64,000 nucleotides of DNA, from NCBI RefSeq assembly GCF_007830635.1, contig NZ_VLLA01000013.1, positions 124,001 to 188,000 of the forward strand, given 5' to 3'. A program made the translations under genes and the position numbers. The notes beneath the pieces were generated by a model. It did no database searches and was not told where the DNA came from. It was given only the letters and a program-made list of their open reading frames with translations. The stretch is from Bradyrhizobium huanghuaihaiense. Lineage in GTDB: Bacteria > Pseudomonadota > Alphaproteobacteria > Rhizobiales > Xanthobacteraceae. Below, one piece after another: positions 8,216 to 15,512 of this stretch; position 1 is the stretch's first letter; each line of letters begins with the position of its first letter.

Positions 8216-9273
8216 GCTGTTTCCCCTGCGGGCGCGCGGCTATGGCCTGAACCCGGGATCGCCATGTAGCACGCGGCCTCGTGGCCCATTGTATCGACGG
8301 CCGTGAGCTTTGGTGCGGCATTTGCGCAGAGCGGCTCCGCAAACGCGCAGCGGGTGTGAAAGCGGCAGCCCGAGGGCGGGTCGATCGGATTGGGGGGATC
8401 GCCCGTGATCGGCGGCTTCTCGGTGCGGCTGTCAGGATCGGAGGACGGCATCGCGGCGAGCAGTGCGCGCGTGTAGGGATGCGCAGGGCTGTCCCAGACC
8501 TGGTCGACCGGGCCGAGCTCGACGACCTCGCCGAGATACATCACCAGCACGCGATCGGAGATGTAGCGGACCACGTTGAGGTCGTGGCTGATGAACAGAT
8601 AGGTCAGGCCGAACTCGCGCTTGAGATCGGCAAGCAGATTGAGCACCTGCGCCTCGACGGATTTGTCGAGTGCGGAGACGGCCTCGTCCAGGATCACCAA
8701 CCGCGGCGACAGCGCCAGTGCGCGGGCGATGTTGACGCGCTGACGCTGACCGCCGGAAATCTCGTGCGGATAGCGGTTGGCGAAGTTTTCGGGGCGCAGG
8801 CCGACCTTGCCGAGCAGCTCGCGCGCCAGCGCGCGGGCCGCGCCGTCGGCCATGCCGTGGACTTTCGGGCCGAAGGCGATGGATTCCTCGATGGTCAGGC
8901 GCGGATTGAGCGAGGCATAAGAATCCTGGAACACCATCTGCATGCCGCGGCGCAGCTCGCGCAGCGACAAGGATCGGCCGACGGTCATGCCGTCATAGAT
9001 GATGTCGCCTTCATCGCGCGGCATTAGATGCATCAGGAGCCGTGCGGTGGTGGACTTGCCGCAGCCGGACTCGCCGACGATGCCGACCGTCTCACCCTTG
9101 GCGACGGAGAAGGAGACATTGTCGACGGCACGCACGGTGCGCTTGGCGGCGAACAGCCCGCCGCGCACCGGAAAGTGCTTGGTCAGGCCGTTGACCTGGA
9201 GCAGCGGCTGCGCGACGCCGCCGCGGTCCTCGACCTGCTCCAGCATTTCGACAGATGTGTTGCTCTCGCTCAT
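8212..9273 (-). CDS. Peptide-type ABC importer ATPase (DppF/OppF-like)
   Basis: 353-residue second ATPase of the importer. Walker A GESGCGKS at residues 67-74, QMVFQDSYASLNPR Q-loop segment typical of DppF/OppF, signature ISGGQRQRVNIARAL, Walker B LVILDEAVSALD and the C-terminal extension with GCRFHTRCAFAEPLC. Starts at an ATG 3 bases past the permease stop and overlaps the AtzG-like gene by 4 bases. Asp-Glu-Ala in place of Asp-Glu-Pro at Walker B is normal for this subfamily. Confidence 0.95.
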   Translation of the reverse strand: MSESNTSVEMLEQVEDRGGVAQPLLQVNGLTKHFPVRGGLFAAKRTVRAVDNVSFSVAKGETVGIVGESGCGKSTTARLLMHLMPRDEGDIIYDGMTVGRSLSLRELRRGMQMVFQDSYASLNPRLTIEESIAFGPKVHGMADGAARALARELLGKVGLRPENFANRYPHEISGGQRQRVNIARALALSPRLVILDEAVSALDKSVEAQVLNLLADLKREFGLTYLFISHDLNVVRYISDRVLVMYLGEVVELGPVDQVWDSPAHPYTRALLAAMPSSDPDSRTEKPPITGDPPNPIDPPSGCRFHTRCAFAEPLCANAAPKLTAVDTMGHEAACYMAIPGSGHSRAPAGETA

Positions 9274-9276
9274 GGC

Positions 9277-10185
9277 CTAGTTCCTGATGTCCATGGCGCT
9301 GCGCAGGCCGTCCGAGAGGAGATTGAAGCAGATCGAGACCGCGAAGATCATCGCGCCCGGGAGTGCCGCGACCCAGGGATTGACGTAGATCGCAGTGCGC
9401 AAGGTGTTCAGCATCAGGCCCCATTCCGGCTCCGGCGGCTTTGTGCCGAGGCCGAGGAAGGACAGACCGGCCGCCAAAATCATCGAGACCGAGATCAGGC
9501 TGGTGGCATAGACGAAGATCGCGCCCAGCACGTTGCCGAGGATGTGCACGCGCATGATGGTGAAGGCGCCGGCGCCGGAGGCGCGCGCGGCCTCGACGAA
9601 GTCCATGTTGCGCACGCCTGTGGTGACGCTCTCGGCGACGCGGGTGATCTGCGGCACGAACACGATGGTGAGCGCCACGATGGAGTTGAGGATGCCGGCG
9701 CCGAGCGCGCCGGAGATCGCGATCGCCAGCAGCACGGACGGGAAGGCGTAGAACACGTCGACCGTGCGCATGATCGCGGTGTTGAGCTTGCCGCCGACAT
9801 AGCCGGCAATGATGCCGAGCGAGGTGCCGATGCAGAAGGCCAGGATCACGGGCAGGATGCCGATGACCAGCGACAGCCGCCCGCCATAGATCAGCCGCGC
9901 CAGCATGTCGCGGCCGAGTTCGTCGGTGCCGAGCGGATAGCCGACCGTTCCGATATGGCGGAGGCGGCGGATCATCGAGCCCTTGTAGGGGTCTTCGAGG
10001 CCGAGCCACGGCGCGAGGATCGCGGAGAGGAAGATCAGCAGCAGCACCAGCGCGCAGGCCATGCTGACCTTGTCCCGCATGATGCGGCGGCCGACGGTCG
10101 CCCAATAGCCGCGCGCCTTGGTGGAGGGCGCGGCCTGCAGCGCGGCATCGGCGGTGGCGGTGGCGGACAACGGAAGCTCGCTCAT
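9277..10185 (-). CDS. Peptide-type ABC importer permease (DppC-like)
   Basis: 302-residue inner-membrane permease with about six helices, an N-terminal OppC-type segment (MRDKVSMACALVLLLIFLSA), PLGTDELGRDMLARLIYG, and the EAA-type cytoplasmic loop around FVEAARASGAGAFTIMRVHI, which docks on the ATPases. The ATG at 10185 (MSELPLSA) is preferred over the upstream in-frame start at 10329, because that extension would be coded by a family A repeat. Pairs with the DppB-like permease at 10579-11532. Confidence 0.94.
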   Translation of the reverse strand: MSELPLSATATADAALQAAPSTKARGYWATVGRRIMRDKVSMACALVLLLIFLSAILAPWLGLEDPYKGSMIRRLRHIGTVGYPLGTDELGRDMLARLIYGGRLSLVIGILPVILAFCIGTSLGIIAGYVGGKLNTAIMRTVDVFYAFPSVLLAIAISGALGAGILNSIVALTIVFVPQITRVAESVTTGVRNMDFVEAARASGAGAFTIMRVHILGNVLGAIFVYATSLISVSMILAAGLSFLGLGTKPPEPEWGLMLNTLRTAIYVNPWVAALPGAMIFAVSICFNLLSDGLRSAMDIRN

Positions 10186-10236
10186 TGGCTGGCTCCCAGA
10201 AGTTGGTACGATCGATGCGAGCCAAGGAAGCGGTGC

Positions 10237-10358
10237 ACCTCTCCCGCTTGCGGGAGAGGTCGCGCCGAAGGCGCGGGTGAGGGCTTTCTCCTCTGGGGGG
10301 TTCTCGCTTGTGGAGAGACCCCCACCCAAACCCTCCCCCGCAAGCGGGAGAGGGAGCG
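10237..10358. repeat. Palindromic repeat, family A (copy 2)
   Basis: Opens with the hairpin CTCCCGCTTGCGGGAG and closes with CCCCCGCAAGCGGGAGAGGG. It is followed at once by copy 3, and the flanks just before each copy are alike (GATGCGAGCCAAGGAAG and GATGCAAGCCGGGAAGG), so the pair looks like a tandem segmental duplication of about 185 bases. Confidence 0.85.
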
Positions 10359-10422
10359 GACCGCCTTCGCGGCTGCAGCTGGGCTCGTCTGGCGCGCACG
10401 ATGCAAGCCGGGAAGGCAGTGC

Positions 10423-10543
10423 ACCTCTCCCGCTTGCGGGAGAGGTCGGCGCAACGCGCCGGGTGAGGGTTTTCTCCTCTTGGGGGTTCTCGATTGCGGA
10501 GACACCCTCTCCCCGACCCTCCCCCGCAGGCGGGGGAGGGAAC
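10423..10543. repeat. Palindromic repeat, family A (copy 3)
   Basis: Second tandem copy, with the same CTCCCGCTTGCGGGAG opening hairpin, GTGAGGGTTTTCTCCTC middle and CCCCCGCAGGCGGGGGAGGG closing arm. It ends 35 bases before the stop codon of the upstream DppB-like gene. Confidence 0.85.
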
Positions 10544-10578
10544 GCACCGTTTGCGTGGCGATTGCTGGGCTCATCCCG

Positions 10579-11532
10579 TCAGCCCCGCTTGATGCGCGGG
10601 TCGATCGCGGCCTGCGCGATGTCGACCAAGAGATTGAGGAAGACGAAGAACAGCGCCAGGATCAGGATCGTGCCCTGCAGCAGCGGCAGGTCGCGCTGGA
10701 AGATCGCGGAGTTGAGCAGGAAGCCTGAGCCCGGCCAGGAGAACACAGTCTCGATCAGGATCGAGCCGCCGAGCATGTAACCCAACTGGAGCCCCATCAC
10801 CGCGAGCGCGGTGGGCGCGGCGTTCTTGATGACGTGGCGGAACACGCCGGTTTCGCGCAGGCCTTTTGCGCGCAAGGCTTCGACGAAATCCTGGCTGAGG
10901 ATATCACCGGTGAGCGCGCGCACCGTGCGGGTGACGATGCCCATGGGAATCACCGAGGTCGTGATCGCCGGCAGCACGAGATATTTCAGGTGCGCCCAGT
11001 CCCAGGCCCAGGAGTTGGAACCGCTGGGGCCGGCGCCGACCGCGGGCAACCAGTTCAGCTGGACCGAGAAGATGATGACGAGCAGCATGCCGAGCCAGTA
11101 GTGCGGCACCGAGACGCCGGCGATGGCAAAGGAGGTCGCGACCTTATCGATCCAGGTCTCGCGGAAATAGCCGGCGATCAGGCCGAGCAGGATGCCCATG
11201 GTGAAGCCGATGATGGCGGCCGCGATCGCGAGCGTGACGGTGTTGCCGACCGCGCGCATGACTTCGGCGAGCACCGGGCGTCCCGTTGCGATGGAGTTGC
11301 CGAGATCGCCATGCAGGGCACGCAGCAGCCAAAGCCCGAACTGCACCGGCAGCGGCCGGTCGAAGCCATAGGCGGCGCGCAGCTGCGCCGCGAGCTCCTG
11401 CGACGCATCGGCCGGCAGCACGGCAACGAGCGGATCGCCCGGCGTGATGTGCACGAGCAGGAAGCACACCAGCGCCACGCTGATGACGATCGGGACGACA
11501 TAGACAATGCGTCTGGCGGTATAGGCGAGCAC
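10579..11532 (-). CDS. Peptide-type ABC importer permease (DppB-like)
   Basis: 317-residue permease with the DppB/OppB N-terminus (a helix starting ARRIVYVVPIVISVALVCFL), HITPGDPL, the periplasmic YGFDRPLPVQFGLWL segment, and the EAA loop DFVEALRAKGLRETGVFRHV. The start codon is GTG at 11532; there is no better ATG nearby. It is separated from the permease partner by duplicated repeats and from the binding protein by another repeat, yet all genes share one direction and family, so a single operon is likely. Confidence 0.94.
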   Translation of the reverse strand: MLAYTARRIVYVVPIVISVALVCFLLVHITPGDPLVAVLPADASQELAAQLRAAYGFDRPLPVQFGLWLLRALHGDLGNSIATGRPVLAEVMRAVGNTVTLAIAAAIIGFTMGILLGLIAGYFRETWIDKVATSFAIAGVSVPHYWLGMLLVIIFSVQLNWLPAVGAGPSGSNSWAWDWAHLKYLVLPAITTSVIPMGIVTRTVRALTGDILSQDFVEALRAKGLRETGVFRHVIKNAAPTALAVMGLQLGYMLGGSILIETVFSWPGSGFLLNSAIFQRDLPLLQGTILILALFFVFLNLLVDIAQAAIDPRIKRG

Positions 11533-11548
11533 GTTGTTTCTTTTTCTT

Positions 11549-11707
11549 CCCTTCTCCCCTTGTGGGAGAAGGTGGCGCGAAGCGCCGGATGAGGGGTTCT
11601 GTCCGCGGAGATTATTGCATCGATGGAGGGGTCAGCTCCCGCGGAGAGAGACCCCTCACCCGGCTTCGCTAAAGCGAAGCCACCCTCTCCCACAAGGGGA
11701 GAGGGTG
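11549..11707. repeat. Palindromic repeat, family A (copy 4)
   Basis: Outer arms CTTCTCCCCTTGTGGGAGAA (start) and CCTCTCCCACAAGGGGAGAGG (end, here split by one base from the quoted form) can fold on each other or as separate hairpins; inner arms are GGATGAGGGG and CCCCTCACCC. It fills the space between the substrate-binding protein gene and the DppB-like gene and may attenuate transcription so that the binding protein is made in excess, as is usual for such operons. Confidence 0.8.
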
Positions 11708-11732
11708 CACCGAGTACGTTGCTAGTGCCTCA

Positions 11733-13391
11733 CTAATTCACCGACACCAGCGAGAAGTCGATGAACCAGCTCTTCGGCTGCACGACGCCTGTGACCTTCG
11801 GGCTCATCGCACGCGGGCCGACGTCGTGGGCGACGTAGAGGAAGGCGGCGTCATCGACGGAGGCCGCGTGCAACTCGGCGAGCGCGGCGTCGCGTGCGGC
11901 CGGGTCAAACGTCTGGCGCGCCTTCTTCACCAGCTCGTCGAACTTGGGATCGTTGATGAAGCCCCAATTGTTCGAGACCGGCGGCGCCATGCTCGATTGC
12001 AGGAAGCGCACCAGCGCGAAGAACGGGTCCATCGCCGCATAGGTGACGTTGGTCGCGTTCGAGCCGTTGGCCGAGGGGTCCTTGGCGCCGCGGCGCCAGT
12101 TGGTGAACAGCGTGTTCCACTCGATGACGTCGAGCTTCACGTCGAAATAGCATTCGGCGAGCGCCTGCTGGAGATATTCGTTCATCGGCAGCGGTTGCAT
12201 CTGGCCCGAGCCCGACGCCGAAGTCTGGATCTTGACCGCCAGCTTCTTGTTCGGACCGAAGCCCGCTTCCTGCATCAGCTTCTGCGCAGCTGCCTTGTCG
12301 TACTTGATCTCGAAGCTCGGCTTGCCGCGCCAGGGATGGCCGGGCTCGAAAGTGCCGGACGCCGGCACCATCAGCCCGGCAAGCAGGCCGTCCTTGAGGC
12401 CTTCGCGATCGACGCAGAGGTTCGCCGCCTTGCGCACGCGGATGTCGTTCCAGGGCGAGCCCTCGACGCGCGAGAACTGCCACGGCCAGACATGCGGCTG
12501 CTCGTTGGCGTAGAGCTTGAAGCCACGCTGCTTGAGCTCGGGCAGCGCATCCGGGGCCGGCGCCTCGACCCAATCGACCTGCCCGGACAGCAGCGCCGCG
12601 GTGCGCGCATTCGCTTCCGGCATCGGCAGGAGCACCATCTTGTCGACCTTGGGCACGCGATCCTTGTTCCAGTAGCTCGCGTTCTTGACCAGCTCGAGCC
12701 GTTCGCGCGGGGTGAAGCTCGCCATCTTCCAGGGGCCGGTGCCCGCGGCGTCCTTGGCGAACGCGGTCCAGGCGGCCTGCGACTTTGCCTTGGCATCGGC
12801 GCCTTCGGCCTTGTCGTAGAAATGCTGCCACTTCGCCGGGCTCGCCATGAACAGGTTGGTGAGGTTGATCGGCAGGAAGCTGTCGGGCTCCTTGGTGGTG
12901 AGCTCGACCGTCATGTCGTCGATCTTCTTCGCGGAGGCCAGCGTCGGCATGCGCGAGGCCGTGACGCCGACCTGGCTGGCGTCGAATTGCGGCGCGTCCT
13001 GCTTCAGCACCTTCTCGACATTCCACACCACGGCGTCGGCATTGAACGGCGAGCCGTCATGGAAGGTCACGCCGGGACGCAGCTTGAAGGTCCATTTGGT
13101 CTTGTCGGCATCGTCGACCTTCCACTCGGTGGCAAGGCCCTGGATCACCACGCTCGGCTTGTCGGCAGAGGACAGATCCCAGCCGGTCAGCGCGTCATAC
13201 ATGGTGAGGCCGGTGAAGCGATTGCCTTCAAATCCCTGATCGGGCTGGCCAAGGGTGCGCGGAATATCGGCAGCAGTCATGCCGATGCGCAGCACCGTTT
13301 CCGCAGCGACCACGCGCGGCCATGCGGCCGCGCTGCCGAGCGCCAAGAGCGCGATCAGCGCCGCCCGTGTCTTCTTGTTCTTGATAAGCAT
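11733..13391 (-). CDS. Peptide-type ABC substrate-binding protein (SBP_bac_5 family)
   Basis: 552-residue periplasmic binding protein that delivers substrate to the permeases encoded downstream. A basic N-terminus and hydrophobic core (ALIALLALGSAAAWP) ending in an Ala-rich cleavage site (VVAAET) form a signal peptide. The family-5 body is clear: GLATEWKVDDADKTKWTFKL, FHDGSPFNADAVVWN, GTGPWKMASF. The ATG at 13391 was chosen because AAGGATCGAGG precedes it and the signal peptide then has normal length; an upstream in-frame start at 13445 is less likely. It is a clear paralogue of the divergent gene at 13591-15186. First gene of the importer operon. Confidence 0.95.
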   Translation of the reverse strand: MLIKNKKTRAALIALLALGSAAAWPRVVAAETVLRIGMTAADIPRTLGQPDQGFEGNRFTGLTMYDALTGWDLSSADKPSVVIQGLATEWKVDDADKTKWTFKLRPGVTFHDGSPFNADAVVWNVEKVLKQDAPQFDASQVGVTASRMPTLASAKKIDDMTVELTTKEPDSFLPINLTNLFMASPAKWQHFYDKAEGADAKAKSQAAWTAFAKDAAGTGPWKMASFTPRERLELVKNASYWNKDRVPKVDKMVLLPMPEANARTAALLSGQVDWVEAPAPDALPELKQRGFKLYANEQPHVWPWQFSRVEGSPWNDIRVRKAANLCVDREGLKDGLLAGLMVPASGTFEPGHPWRGKPSFEIKYDKAAAQKLMQEAGFGPNKKLAVKIQTSASGSGQMQPLPMNEYLQQALAECYFDVKLDVIEWNTLFTNWRRGAKDPSANGSNATNVTYAAMDPFFALVRFLQSSMAPPVSNNWGFINDPKFDELVKKARQTFDPAARDAALAELHAASVDDAAFLYVAHDVGPRAMSPKVTGVVQPKSWFIDFSLVSVN

Positions 13392-13429
13392 CGCCTCGAT
13401 CCTTCTTCGGCTTTCGATGATTAATTTTG

Positions 13430-13446
13430 ATGCAATCGTATGCAAT
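13430..13446. promoter_or_regulatory. ATGCAAT direct repeat in the divergent promoter region
   Basis: ATGCAAT occurs twice, at 13430-13436 and 13440-13446, with a 10-base period, in the 199-base region between the two divergent binding-protein genes, 40-55 bases upstream of the leftward ATG. One helical turn spacing suggests an operator for a shared regulator, but no regulator gene is adjacent. Confidence 0.3.
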
Positions 13447-13590
13447 GGCTATGCCAAGGAGAAACTTATTCTGCAAATTGCTCCTGCGACGACAAGTCCT
13501 TGTGATAACGCACGGGCGAAACCGGCGCGCTGCCTATTCTGGCATCAAGATTGCAAGTTTGGCCCCAGATCCTCCCTGGAGCTTTGGGCC

Positions 13591-15186
13591 ATGCGTATTC
13601 GTCTATCGACCTGTCTCGCCGTGCTTGCGCTGGCAGTTTCCGTAATCTCGGCGCGCGCCGAAACGGTGGTGCGCTACGGCATCTCGATGGCGGACATTCC
13701 GCTGACGACGGGCCAGCCCGATCGCGGCGCCGGCGCCTATCAGTTCACCGCCTACACGATCTACGATCCGCTGGTGGCCTGGGAGATGGACGTCGCCGAC
13801 CGCCCCGGCAAGCTGGTGCCGGGCCTCGCCACCGAATGGAAGGTGGACGATGCCGACAAGACCAAATGGCGCTTCACCCTTCGCAAGGGCGTGAAGTTTC
13901 ACGACGGCAGCGAGTTCAACGCCGACGCAGTGATCTGGAATCTGGACAAGGTGCTCAACGACAAGGCGCCGCAATTCGACAAGCGGCAGAGCGCGCAGGT
14001 GAAGACCCGCCTGCCCTCCGTCGCCAGCTACGCCAGGATCGACGACTTCACGGTGGAGATCACCACCAAGACGGTGGATTCCTTCTTCCCCTATCAGATG
14101 CTGTGGTTCCTGGTGTCGAGCCCGGCGCAGTATGAAAAGCTCGGCAAGGACTGGGACAAGTTCGCCAGCCAGCCCTCCGGCACCGGCCCGTTCAAGCTGA
14201 CGAAACTCGTGCCGCGCGAGCTCGCCGAGCTCAGCAAGAATCCGGACTACTGGAACAAGAAGCGCATTCCCAAGGTCGACAAGATCGTGCTGGTGCCGAT
14301 GCCGGAAGCGCTGACGCGCACCAACGCGCTGCTCGCCGGACAAGTCGACCTGATCGAGACGCCGGCGCCGGATGCCGTGCCACAGCTCAAGGCGGCCGGC
14401 ATGAAGCTGGTCGACAACGTCACGCCGCATGTCTGGAACTATCACCTCAGCGTGCTGCCGGGCTCGCCCTGGACCGACATTCGCCTGCGCAAGGCGCTGA
14501 ACCTCGCGATCAACCGTGACGAAGTCGTCGGACTGATGAACGGCCTCGCCAAGCCCGCCAAGGGCCAGGTCGACCCGTCGAGCCCGTGGTTCGGCAAGCC
14601 GACCTTCGAGCTGAAATATGATCTGGCTGCAGCGAAGAAGCTGGTGGAGGAAGCCGGCTATTCCAAAGCAAAGCCGCTGAAGACGACGTTCATCATCGCG
14701 CAGGGCGGCACCGGCCAGATGCTGTCGCTGCCGATGAACGAGTTCCTGCAGCAGAGCTTCAAGGAGATCGGCATCGACATCGACTTCAAGGTCGTCGAGC
14801 TCGAGACGCTCTACACGCATTGGCGCAAGGGCGCAGCGGACGAGATGAACGCCGGCATCACCGCCAACAACATCGCCTATGTCACCTCGGACCCGCTCTA
14901 CGCCATCGTCCGCTTCTTCCACTCCGGCCAGATCGCGCCGGTCGGCGTCAACTGGGGCGGCTACAAGAATCCGAAGGTGGACGCACTGATCGACGAGGCC
15001 AAGCAGACCTTCGACAGCGCCAAGCAGGATGAGCTGCTCGCCCAGGCGCATGCGCTGATCGTGGACGATGCCGTGCTGGTCTGGGTCGTCCACGACACCA
15101 ACCCGCATGCGCTGTCGCCGAAGATCAAGCAGTTCGTGCAGGCCCAGCACTGGTTCCAGGACCTGACGACGATCGGGGTGGAGTGA
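13591..15186 (+). CDS. Second peptide-type ABC substrate-binding protein (SBP_bac_5 family)
   Basis: 531-residue periplasmic binding protein with a signal peptide (LSTCLAVLALAVSVISARAE) and the same body as its divergent neighbour: ADIPLTTGQPDRGAG against ADIPRTLGQPDQGFE, and the identical stretch GLATEWKVDDADKTKW. The two are evidently a duplicated pair. The ATG at 13591 gives a correct signal peptide; an upstream frame from 13255 overlaps the other gene and is rejected. There are no permease or ATPase genes on this strand, so it probably shares the transporter at 5635-11532 and widens its substrate range. Confidence 0.94.
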   Translation: MRIRLSTCLAVLALAVSVISARAETVVRYGISMADIPLTTGQPDRGAGAYQFTAYTIYDPLVAWEMDVADRPGKLVPGLATEWKVDDADKTKWRFTLRKGVKFHDGSEFNADAVIWNLDKVLNDKAPQFDKRQSAQVKTRLPSVASYARIDDFTVEITTKTVDSFFPYQMLWFLVSSPAQYEKLGKDWDKFASQPSGTGPFKLTKLVPRELAELSKNPDYWNKKRIPKVDKIVLVPMPEALTRTNALLAGQVDLIETPAPDAVPQLKAAGMKLVDNVTPHVWNYHLSVLPGSPWTDIRLRKALNLAINRDEVVGLMNGLAKPAKGQVDPSSPWFGKPTFELKYDLAAAKKLVEEAGYSKAKPLKTTFIIAQGGTGQMLSLPMNEFLQQSFKEIGIDIDFKVVELETLYTHWRKGAADEMNAGITANNIAYVTSDPLYAIVRFFHSGQIAPVGVNWGGYKNPKVDALIDEAKQTFDSAKQDELLAQAHALIVDDAVLVWVVHDTNPHALSPKIKQFVQAQHWFQDLTTIGVE

Positions 15187-15207
15187 GGGGGCGGAAAACA
15201 CCGCTGT

Positions 15208-15286
15208 CGTAGGGTGGGCAAAGCGCAAGCGTGCCCACCAGAAAGAAGACGTGGGCACGGCGCTACGCGCCTTTGCCCACCCTACG
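15208..15286. repeat. Palindromic repeat, family C (copy 1)
   Basis: Arms CGTAGGGTGGGCAAAGCG and its inverted copy CTTTGCCCACCCTACG, with inner GTGCCCACC/GTGGGCACG. A second copy lies at 51504-51597, nested in another repeat. Confidence 0.85.
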
Positions 15287-15340
15287 GGAGTTGATGACGG
15301 CGTCGCAGATTAGACTCACACTGGCGCATCAAACTCAACC

Positions 15341-15472
15341 GTCGTCCCGGGCAAGCGCAGCGCAGACCCGGGACCCATAACCACAGGGAGTGGTTTGGCG
15401 AAGGCTCGGAGTTACCAGCCCACCCCATAACCGCTCCCTGTGGTTATGGGTCCCCGCGTTCGCGGGGACGAC
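15341..15472. repeat. Palindromic repeat, family F
   Basis: GTCGTCCCGGGCAAGCGCAG with GGGACCCATAACCACAGGGA on the left, and TCCCTGTGGTTATGGGTCCC with CGCGGGGACGAC on the right, giving a long, nearly perfect inverted repeat around a loop of about 45 bases. Single copy in this window. Confidence 0.85.
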
Positions 15473-15512
15473 AGCTGTGGTGTGGCCGCCTTCAAACCAC
15501 ACCCGCCGCCCC

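Larger units (their letters stand above)
10186..10578. other. Repeat-filled gap inside the peptide importer operon
   Basis: About 390 bases between the two permease genes, filled by two family A repeats with similar flanks. No gene is supported: the frames through it are made of repeat sequence. The operon appears to have been stretched here by repeat amplification. Confidence 0.75.
15187..15512. other. Intergenic region holding two palindromic repeats
   Basis: Convergent gap between the second binding protein and the cyclase. It is occupied by a family C repeat (15208-15286) and a family F repeat (15341-15472). No coding sequence is supported. The hairpins may end transcription from both sides. 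Confidence 0.7.
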
